From an uncultured Oscillospiraceae bacterium (GTDB taxonomy: Bacteria; Bacillota; Clostridia; Oscillospirales; Oscillospiraceae): a stretch of 64,000 bases of DNA. This document shows positions 58,709-64,000 of this stretch, in pieces. The stretch covers positions 186,001 to 250,000 of the forward strand of contig CAJUKH010000026.1 of assembly GCA_910587345.1 (NCBI GenBank), written 5' to 3'. The translations under genes were made by a program, and so were the position numbers. Position 1 is the stretch's first letter; the number at the start of each line of letters is the position of its first letter. The notes below the pieces were generated by a model. The model searched no databases, was not told the origin of the DNA, and worked only from the letters and a program-made list of their open reading frames with translations.

Positions 58709-58999
58709 ATGACTATGGCAATCAAAGTGTACGGCAGCAACACCTGTCCCGGCACCCTGGCGTTTCTGAACCTGCTCACCACCAACCATGTGATGCCCAC
58801 CTTCATCAATGTCACCGGCAGCATCGCCTTACTCAAGGAGTTCATCACCTTCCGGGACACCAGCCCTCTCTACGACGGCACCCGTGGCACCGGCGCCATC
58901 GGCTTCCCTCTGGTGGAGCTGGAGGACGGCACCCGCACCCGGGATATCCCCGCCGTCCTGAAAAGCCTTGGCATCGAAGCCGAGTGGTACTTCAAATAA
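58709..58999 (+). CDS. glutaredoxin-like thioredoxin-fold protein
   Basis: A 96-residue protein: IKVYGSNTCPGTLAFLNLLT at the start and GAIGFPLVELEDGTRTRDIP with the cis-Pro region. The active site reads CPGT, a single Cys, so it is a monothiol type rather than a disulphide CPYC glutaredoxin. It may reduce or sense thiols with an unknown partner. The second in-frame ATG, six bases on, is a possible alternative start. The phosphoribosyltransferase gene follows 47 bases later. Confidence 0.8.
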   Translation: MTMAIKVYGSNTCPGTLAFLNLLTTNHVMPTFINVTGSIALLKEFITFRDTSPLYDGTRGTGAIGFPLVELEDGTRTRDIPAVLKSLGIEAEWYFK

Positions 59000-59046
59000 G
59001 TCCTCCCCCAACGTCCGGCAAGACAGAAAAAGGAGATGCGTCTATT

Positions 59047-59601
59047 ATGACCTACAAAATGAATGTGGCCGGCCTCACCCGTGACCTGCCCCTCTGCCCC
59101 CTCAATGACTCCCTTATGATAGCCGCCTTTGTCATCTTCGGCGATGTGGAGCTCACCTGCGCCTGCGCCAAAGCCCTTCTGGAAAAGACCCCCGAGTTTG
59201 ACTACATGGTAGCCCCCGAAGCCAAATCTATCCCCCTCATCCATGAGATGGCCCGTCAAAGCGGCCGCAACGACTATTTCCTGGTCCGCAAAGCCCCTAA
59301 GCTCTATATGAACGGCGTTTTCGAGGTGGAGGACCGCTCCATCACCACCCAAGGGGTCCAGAAGCTCTACATGGATGGCGCCGACGCCAAAAAGATGAAT
59401 GGCAAGCGTATTCTCATTCTGGACGATGTGATCTCCACCGGCGGCTCTCTGGCTGCGGTGGAAAATCTGGTCAACCAGGCCGGCGGCATCGTGGTAGGAC
59501 GCATGGCCATCCTGGCCGAAGGCGACGCCGCTGACCGTGACGACATCATCTTCCTGGAAAAGCTCCCCCTCTTCGATAAAAACGGCACCCCCCTGAATTA
59601 A
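59047..59601 (+). CDS. purine phosphoribosyltransferase (adenine/xanthine type)
   Basis: A 184-residue type I phosphoribosyltransferase. The PRPP loop is RILILDDVISTGGSLAAVEN (near residue 118), and YMVAPEAKSIPLIHEMAR is the base/pyrophosphate region. It is closest in pattern to adenine and xanthine phosphoribosyltransferases, but the base cannot be assigned. It follows the glutaredoxin-like gene on one transcript. The ribosome site AAGGAG lies about 11 bases away, a long spacing. Confidence 0.85.
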   Translation: MTYKMNVAGLTRDLPLCPLNDSLMIAAFVIFGDVELTCACAKALLEKTPEFDYMVAPEAKSIPLIHEMARQSGRNDYFLVRKAPKLYMNGVFEVEDRSITTQGVQKLYMDGADAKKMNGKRILILDDVISTGGSLAAVENLVNQAGGIVVGRMAILAEGDAADRDDIIFLEKLPLFDKNGTPLN

Positions 59602-59608
59602 AGAACAT

Positions 59609-59651
59609 CCCATTTGCAAGTGGAAATTTGAAATTTCCACTTGCAAATGGG
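59609..59651. repeat. 43-base perfect palindrome (21-base arms)
   Basis: Left arm 59609-59629 and right arm 59631-59651 are exactly complementary around one central base (arm core TTGCAAGTGGAAATTT). It follows the phosphoribosyltransferase stop by 8 bases, and its right arm contains the TTGCAA -35 box of the tRNA promoter. It may be both the terminator of one unit and part of the promoter of the next. Confidence 0.85.
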
Positions 59652-59669
59652 TCCATAATCTGCTATAAT
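59641..59669 (+). promoter_or_regulatory. SigA promoter of the tRNA cluster
   Basis: TTGCAA and TATAAT are 17 bases apart. The -35 lies in the palindrome arm. Transcription would start near 59676 and pass through two tRNA remnants to tRNA-Ala(CGC). Confidence 0.7.
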
Positions 59670-59711
59670 GCGGTGTTGTCTCCATTATTCAGTTCTACCA
59701 ACCCGCAGCTC

Positions 59712-59758
59712 AGGCCTGAGCGCAGTTGGGAGCGCAATCGCCCCGCCAAGCAGGCCCC
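59712..59758 (+). pseudogene. tRNA 5'-half remnant 1
   Basis: It reads GGCCTG then AGCGCAGTTGGGAGCGCA, matching the first 25 bases of the intact tRNA-Ala(CGC) nearby with one deletion. It continues ATCGCCCCGCCAAGCAGG, which could be a decayed anticodon arm (GCC-like, but with C at position 33). There is no 3' half. Confidence 0.6.
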
Positions 59759-59783
59759 AAAACACACAAAATACCGTTGTTGA

Positions 59784-59822
59784 GGCCCGTAGTTCAGCTG
59801 GGATGAGCGCACGGTTCACATC
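59784..59822 (+). pseudogene. tRNA 5'-half remnant 2 (Val CAC-like)
   Basis: It reads GGCCCGTAGTTCAGCTGGGA, then TGAGCGCACGGTTCACATC. This is a tRNA 5' half up to the anticodon loop TTCACAT, anticodon CAC. The sequence then breaks off into unrelated bases, with no anticodon 3' stem or T-arm. Confidence 0.6.
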
Positions 59823-59937
59823 TATATCGACACCCATCCTACTCTTTTTCTTTTTTCTCGACCCCAGCTCTTTTCGCAAATACCTCAAAATCGAATACCA
59901 GTTTTCACAACTTTTCCTCTCGAAAAGTTGCCAATTT

Positions 59938-60013
59938 GGGCCTGTAGCGCAGTTGGGAGCGCATCACATTCGCATTGTGGGGGTCGTCGGTTCGAATCCG
60001 ATCAGGTCCACCA
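59938..60013 (+). tRNA. tRNA-Ala (anticodon CGC)
   Basis: A 76-base cloverleaf with encoded CCA. Acceptor GGGCCTG/CAGGTCC has the G3-U70 pair of alanine tRNAs. D-arm GCGC/GCGC, anticodon loop TTCGCAT (anticodon CGC), and T-loop TTCGAAT are all present. The stem-loop behind it is its terminator. Confidence 0.93.
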
Positions 60014-60057
60014 AAAGGAAAGCCGCCGCAGATAATACTGCGGCGGCTTCCCTTTTT
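60014..60057 (+). terminator. terminator of tRNA-Ala(CGC)
   Basis: AAGCCGCCGCA and TGCGGCGGCTT with an 8-base loop, flanked by AAAAGG and CCCTTTTT. Confidence 0.88.
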
Positions 60058-60108
60058 CGCAAACGTAATGGCCGCCTTTCAACCGCCTCCGGCAGAATGC
60101 GGCCGCTC

Positions 60109-60138
60109 TTGACAGGATTCCTTTTCCGATGATATAAT
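60109..60138 (+). promoter_or_regulatory. SigA promoter of the MATE leader
   Basis: TTGACA and TATAAT are 18 bases apart; transcription would start near 60145, 170 bases before the MATE start codon. Confidence 0.85.
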
Positions 60139-60144
60139 GAAAAA

Positions 60145-60275
60145 AATCACGGGCTGTTTTATAGACAATTAGCAACGATTGCGGGCCGGCGCTCCGGCTC
60201 ATATCCGAGAGAGCGCAGTTTCCTTCGGGTCTGCCAAAGCAAGAGAGGGCTAAGCGTTGTCTTGGCCCTCTTTTT
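60145..60275 (+). ncRNA. structured leader RNA with terminal intrinsic terminator upstream of the MATE gene (riboswitch candidate)
   Basis: Hairpins GCAA/TTGC (60172-60182), GCCGG/CCGGC (60185-60198) and a CC-TTCG-GG tetraloop stem (60215-60234) precede a clear terminator: GAGGGC (60245-60250) with GCCCTC (60265-60270), then TTTTTCTATTTT. The segment GCCAAAG (60233-60239) can pair with CTTGGC (60261-60266), breaking the terminator, as expected for an anti-terminator. The MATE ribosome site lies 30 bases further on. I cannot match it to a known riboswitch consensus. Confidence 0.6.
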
Positions 60276-60314
60276 CTATTTTCAATCTAACAAGAAAGTG
60301 GGGAGATGCAAACA

Positions 60315-61805
60315 ATGGCTTCTACGAAAGAACAAGCGAGAAAAATGGTCCAAACCTATCTGGACGAAGTCGAGTGGGGCGATGACGAGTTTATCCGCCG
60401 GGAAGAGCAGAAGACCCGCAAAGAGCGCAAGCAGCTGCCGGAGGGGTGCCTGAACTCGGCATTGTACCGGGACGTGATGCGGATCGCCTGGCCCTCTCTG
60501 GTGGAGCTGCTGTTAGCCAGCCTGGCCTCCATGGTGGACATGATGATGGTAGGCGCCATGGGACCCGTCATCGGTGACGAGGCGATCGCGGCGGTCAGTC
60601 TGGCTGCCCAGCCCAAATTTATCTTTGTCTCCCTCATCATCGCCCTCAACGCCGGTCTGACGGCCGCCGTGGCCCGGGCCCGGGGCGCAGGGGACCACGA
60701 TTTGGCCAACGACACTCTCCGCCAGGGACTTTTGGTTTCTATGATGGTATGCGTGTTCGGTTCCCTGGTCGGATATCTGGCCGCCGACCCCCTGATCCGC
60801 TTCATGGCCAACAACGGCTTGAGCGAGCAGGTCATCGGCATGGGTGTCAGCTACCTGAAGATCCAAATGGCCGGCTTCCTGACCGTGGGCCTCTCCAGCA
60901 CCTATACCGCCGCTTTGCGGGGAACCGGCAACTCCAAGATCCCCATGTGGTACAACATCATTGCCAATGCCCTGAATGTGGCGGGCAACTATGCGCTTAT
61001 CAATGGCCATTGGGGCTGTCCTGCCCTGGGCGTGGTGGGCGCCTCTCTCGCCACCGTACTGGGACAGGCTGTGGCCACTGTCATCGCCGTATGGGCCACC
61101 GGCTGCGGCAAGTACTACTTCCACGTCCGTCTCTCCGATTTCTTCCACGACTTTAAGGTGGACAGCTCCATCATGGGCCGTATCGTCAAGGTGGGGCTTC
61201 CCTCTTTGGGAGAGCAGTTCATCATGCGTCTGGGCATCATTCTCTTTACCCGTCAGGTCACCGCTTTGGGGAATCCGGCCTATACCACCCACCAAATCTG
61301 CATGAACATCCAGTCCCTCACCTTCATGCTGGGTCAGGCCATGGCCGTCAGCTCCACCACATTGGTGGGGCAAAGCCTGGGAAAGCGCCGCCCCGACATG
61401 GCGGAGCATTACTCCCGCCGGTGCAGTCAGGTCGGCATCTTGATCTCCATCGGGCTTGGCCTCTTCTTCGCCGTCTTCGGCAAGTATATCGTGTCTCTTT
61501 ACAGTGAGACCGCAGCCGTCATTAACGCCTCGGTCCCCATTATGATCCTGCTGGGCCTCATGCAGCCCATCCAGACCCCCCAGTTTATCCTGTCGGGCAG
61601 TCTTCGGGGTGCCGGCGATACCAAGTCCACCGCCATCATCACTCTGGTAGGCGTGTTGATCCTCCGGCCTATTATCGCCTCCTTCACCATCCCCGCCATC
61701 GGCCTTATGGGGGCCTGGCTTGCCATTGCCGCCGACCAGATCGGCCGGACCTGTCTGGTGACCTATCTCTACGGCCGGGGCAAGTGGAAGCGTATTGCCC
61801 TGTAA
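60315..61805 (+). CDS. MATE family efflux transporter
   Basis: A 496-residue polytopic membrane protein with twelve hydrophobic segments and the MATE repeats (for example SLVELLLASLASMVDMMMVG and LRGTGNSKIPMWYNIIANAL). It exports drugs or metabolites using Na+ or H+. A 45-residue charged cytoplasmic N-terminus is longer than usual. I start at the ATG at 60315, 9 bases after GGGGAG; the ATG three codons earlier is too close to that site. It is controlled by the leader RNA upstream. Confidence 0.93.
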   Translation: MASTKEQARKMVQTYLDEVEWGDDEFIRREEQKTRKERKQLPEGCLNSALYRDVMRIAWPSLVELLLASLASMVDMMMVGAMGPVIGDEAIAAVSLAAQPKFIFVSLIIALNAGLTAAVARARGAGDHDLANDTLRQGLLVSMMVCVFGSLVGYLAADPLIRFMANNGLSEQVIGMGVSYLKIQMAGFLTVGLSSTYTAALRGTGNSKIPMWYNIIANALNVAGNYALINGHWGCPALGVVGASLATVLGQAVATVIAVWATGCGKYYFHVRLSDFFHDFKVDSSIMGRIVKVGLPSLGEQFIMRLGIILFTRQVTALGNPAYTTHQICMNIQSLTFMLGQAMAVSSTTLVGQSLGKRRPDMAEHYSRRCSQVGILISIGLGLFFAVFGKYIVSLYSETAAVINASVPIMILLGLMQPIQTPQFILSGSLRGAGDTKSTAIITLVGVLILRPIIASFTIPAIGLMGAWLAIAADQIGRTCLVTYLYGRGKWKRIAL

Positions 61806-61823
61806 CTGTTGCCACCACAAGCA

Positions 61824-61861
61824 AAAAGGAAGCGGATGCTTTCAGCATCCGCTTCCTTTTT
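61824..61861. terminator. bidirectional intrinsic terminator after the MATE gene
   Basis: AAAAGGAAGCGGATGCT and AGCATCCGCTTCCTTTT around TTC, followed by TCTTCT. It also serves the convergent surface protein gene. Confidence 0.88.
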
Positions 61862-61874
61862 CTTCTAAGAGGGC

Positions 61875-64000
61875 TTATTCCTCCGTATCTTCCTCATCCT
61901 CCCGCTTTTTCCGGCCCAACAGGACCAGACCGGCGGCAGAGGCGGTGCCCAAGGCTCCCCACAAAACAGGATGGAAAAGATCGCCCGTATCCGGTATCAC
62001 CAGATTGCTCAAAGGGACCTCATCCCAGAAAAACTCCTCCAACTCCGGGTCCCACATTTTGATGAAGGTCCGGGGCACCTCATCGTCCCAGATGGTTATC
62101 TCCTCCGGTGTCCCCGGATCGTTGGGGTCGGGAAGCTCGTCGGGTATATTGGGCTTTGGCGTCTCCGCCGGCCCCGGCGTCTCACTGGGTCGGGGCGTTT
62201 CACCAGGTCCCGGCGTCTCCGTGGGAACTGGTGTCTCGCCGGGACTCGGCGTGGGCACAGGAGGCACCGGTGTCGGTGTCGGCGTGGGCATGGGGGTAGG
62301 CGTAGGCTTGACCGTAGGTTTGGGGCCCGGGTCATCGGACTCCCGGGGCGGAGTTGTCACCGGGATATGATTGATGAACTTGGCCTGGGCCGTCTCCCCG
62401 TTGTCAATGCTCCCGCTCTCTCCCTCAGCCGTGGTGGTGTAGCCATCCTGATTGGCCTCCGCCTCGACCACCGTGTACTGGATCCCCACAGGCAGATGGC
62501 GAATGGTGATATGCTGACCGTGCCGCAGCTTGATTTGGCCGCCGCTGGCCACTTCGCCCTTCAGGCCGTCATTCCCTTCATAGGGGAATTTTCTGCTCTC
62601 ATCAAAGCTCTGTCCGTCGGCGGTTTTCAGCACCACGGTGAAGGTAAATTCCCGCTTCTGATCTCCATCGCCGGTCACTGTCTTTTGAATGCTCAAAGCG
62701 CCCTCTTCAGGGAAGGGGGTCTTTTGGTTGCTGAACTCGGCCTGTTCCTCCGCCCCGGCCACTACGCTGCCTTCGATCTCGCCGGAGATGGGGAAGACAT
62801 ACCAGCCGTCCGCCCCAGCTTCCCTCACCCTGTAACGGGTCCCCGCGGGCAGGCCCTGAATGGTGATGGCCTCGTCATGGTGGAGAAGAACGGTGTCCCC
62901 GCTCTTCAAAGTGCCAGCCTTATCCTGCCCCCAGAAATAATAGCTTCCGAGCAAAGGCACACCCTTGTCATCGGTCAATTCCACGATGAAGCTGAAGTTT
63001 TTCAGATAATCTGCCTTATCCACTTCCCCCAGCACCTGCTTGCTGATGGTCAGCTCCCCGGTATCAGGGGCAGGGGAAGTCTTTTTATCGGTGACCACCA
63101 CCACATTCAGCAGGCTGAACAGGTTGGTCAGGTCCACTCCGTCCAGGCAGTCTTTGTTGGTGTCTGTCTTGACTGTGTCTGCATACTTGGGGTCAGTACC
63201 GGCCAAAGCCGGGTAATTCTGCTCCACCCTGACCCGGATATAGCCCGTATCGCTGATAAAGAAGGGCTGGTACATCTTTCCGCCGTCCACATCGTGAAGG
63301 CCGTAATCCACCTCATTGTTTATGCCGAAATGGAGGTCCATGGACCGCAGGACCTTTCCTATGGTGGAGCGCAGCTCCATATCCTTCCAATCCACAGGCT
63401 GGACATTCGTATTTTCCGACGGCTGATACTGGCCAAAGGCCCGGATATCCCGAAGGGTAATGTCCACATCCCCGTCAGAGGCAAATTTCCGCATGGTCTG
63501 GGTGAGTTTTCCCACACCGGCCATGACCACCACACCGTCATCCTCATCTCCGGCGTCGGCATAGATGGAATAGGTCCCCACCACCACGGGTATCACGGTG
63601 GGGTTCTTATCATAGCCGGCGGGAGCGCTGATTTCTTTCAGATAGTAGTGGGTCCGCTCGGCAGTATTCGCCCAGATGACCTGGGCGTGGCCGTCGCCTT
63701 CATCATTTCTGGGAGAGAAGATCAAAAGCCCATCCCGGCCATCCACCGTCCCGGTAGTACCCCGTGCCACTTCCTTAGTGCAGCCCTTATCTGTATAAAG
63801 TCCAAAGACAGCCCCGTTCAGCGGCACGCCATCCTGGGTCACCTTCTGGACCCAAAGCTCCCGCTGCTCGTTGGGAACATAGATGAGGGAGCGGAAATTC
63901 CGGTTAAACTGGTCCACATTGAGGAAACTGAATCCCTGCCCGCTGCCGGTGCCGGCTACCGTTACAGCCATGATTTTTTTCAGTGTAGCCTCTGCCCCAT
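61875..64000 (-). CDS. sortase-anchored surface protein with SpaA/Cna-B-type domains (N-terminus beyond window)
   Basis: The reading frame is open to the right edge, so the true start is probably outside the window; an internal ATG lies at 63971. From that ATG: a prealbumin-like Cna-B/SpaA domain at about 38-140 (with LKEISAPAGY), a middle domain with a DCLDGVDLTNLF segment, and two DUF5979-type repeats (about 310-400 and 425-540; SKQVLGEVDKA, QKTVTGDGDQK). Then comes a Pro/Thr/Glu-rich wall spacer (545-625) and the sorting signal IPDTGD, a hydrophobic span and RKKREDEE. It is a wall-anchored adhesin or pilin-like protein. The sorting motif is IPDTG rather than LPXTG. Confidence 0.85.
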   Translation of the reverse strand, partial: GAEATLKKIMAVTVAGTGSGQGFSFLNVDQFNRNFRSLIYVPNEQRELWVQKVTQDGVPLNGAVFGLYTDKGCTKEVARGTTGTVDGRDGLLIFSPRNDEGDGHAQVIWANTAERTHYYLKEISAPAGYDKNPTVIPVVVGTYSIYADAGDEDDGVVVMAGVGKLTQTMRKFASDGDVDITLRDIRAFGQYQPSENTNVQPVDWKDMELRSTIGKVLRSMDLHFGINNEVDYGLHDVDGGKMYQPFFISDTGYIRVRVEQNYPALAGTDPKYADTVKTDTNKDCLDGVDLTNLFSLLNVVVVTDKKTSPAPDTGELTISKQVLGEVDKADYLKNFSFIVELTDDKGVPLLGSYYFWGQDKAGTLKSGDTVLLHHDEAITIQGLPAGTRYRVREAGADGWYVFPISGEIEGSVVAGAEEQAEFSNQKTPFPEEGALSIQKTVTGDGDQKREFTFTVVLKTADGQSFDESRKFPYEGNDGLKGEVASGGQIKLRHGQHITIRHLPVGIQYTVVEAEANQDGYTTTAEGESGSIDNGETAQAKFINHIPVTTPPRESDDPGPKPTVKPTPTPMPTPTPTPVPPVPTPSPGETPVPTETPGPGETPRPSETPGPAETPKPNIPDELPDPNDPGTPEEITIWDDEVPRTFIKMWDPELEEFFWDEVPLSNLVIPDTGDLFHPVLWGALGTASAAGLVLLGRKKREDEEDTEE

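Noticed and set aside
62100..62350. Short tandem CCGGCGTCTC/GGTGTC-type repeats as a CRISPR or minisatellite
   Set aside because: They encode the Pro/Thr/Gly wall spacer of the surface protein; no regular spacer-repeat pattern is present.

Overview
This window looks like chromosome of an anaerobic, GC-rich Bacillota of class Clostridia, most likely in or near the Oscillospiraceae. The evidence is clostridial gene order (dxr-cdsA-uppS-frr-pyrH; dnaG-rpoD; SRP RNA next to dnaX), AddAB instead of RecBCD, a two-subunit transketolase, good SigA promoters and strong AGGAGG ribosome sites. This placement is inference from gene content; no database was searched. No prophage, transposase or CRISPR array is visible. 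Most of the sequence is housekeeping DNA, with small accessory, AT-richer islets between the conserved operons.

Layout. 1-3.2 kb: isoprenoid, lipid and translation operon on the minus strand (dxr fragment, cdsA, uppS, frr, pyrH). 3.3-8.4 kb: DUF951, S1-domain protein, rarA, an amidohydrolase, a small HhH protein and nth, followed by a large palindromic element. 8.4-11.6 kb: ECF sigma factor with a membrane partner, a DUF4230 protein, and an AT-rich XRE/small-membrane-protein pair. 11.7-16.9 kb: split transketolase, phosphohexomutase, upp, tsaB, tsaE. 17-19.6 kb: a SEDS protein and an S-layer-type protein behind a hairpin that hides its ribosome site. 19.7-22.9 kb: tRNA-Ala(GGC), a MerR regulator and an exported FMN/FAD reductase. 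22.9-36.0 kb: a purine operon read leftward, purE-purC-purF-purM-purN-[ZTP riboswitch]-purO-DUF1266/DUF2185-AICAR formyltransferase-purD-purL. 36.2-45.5 kb: a membrane protein, rpoD-dnaG, dgt, YigZ, tandem XRE regulators, GNAT, hflX, a flavin reductase and rpmE. 45.7-56.5 kb: a Cys-rich repeat protein, addA-addB, a DUF362 ferredoxin protein, ybaB and dnaX. 56.7-57.0 kb: SRP RNA. 57.1-64 kb: a possibly phase-variable secreted protein, a glutaredoxin-like/phosphoribosyltransferase pair, tRNA remnants with an intact tRNA-Ala(CGC), a MATE exporter behind a terminator-bearing leader RNA, and a sortase-anchored surface protein that runs off the right edge.

How the parts work together. The purine genes cover most of the route from PRPP to IMP; purB is not in the window. 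The last two steps are split between a standalone AICAR formyltransferase and an archaeal-type PurO cyclohydrolase. The internal ZTP riboswitch, with its own promoter, would raise the distal genes when formyl-folate is short and ZMP/ZTP accumulates. The PurF-like protein lacks the N-terminal cysteine and other glutaminase residues. The purE leader and the MATE leader are structured RNAs that I could not assign to a known class. They are the best candidates here for undescribed regulatory elements.
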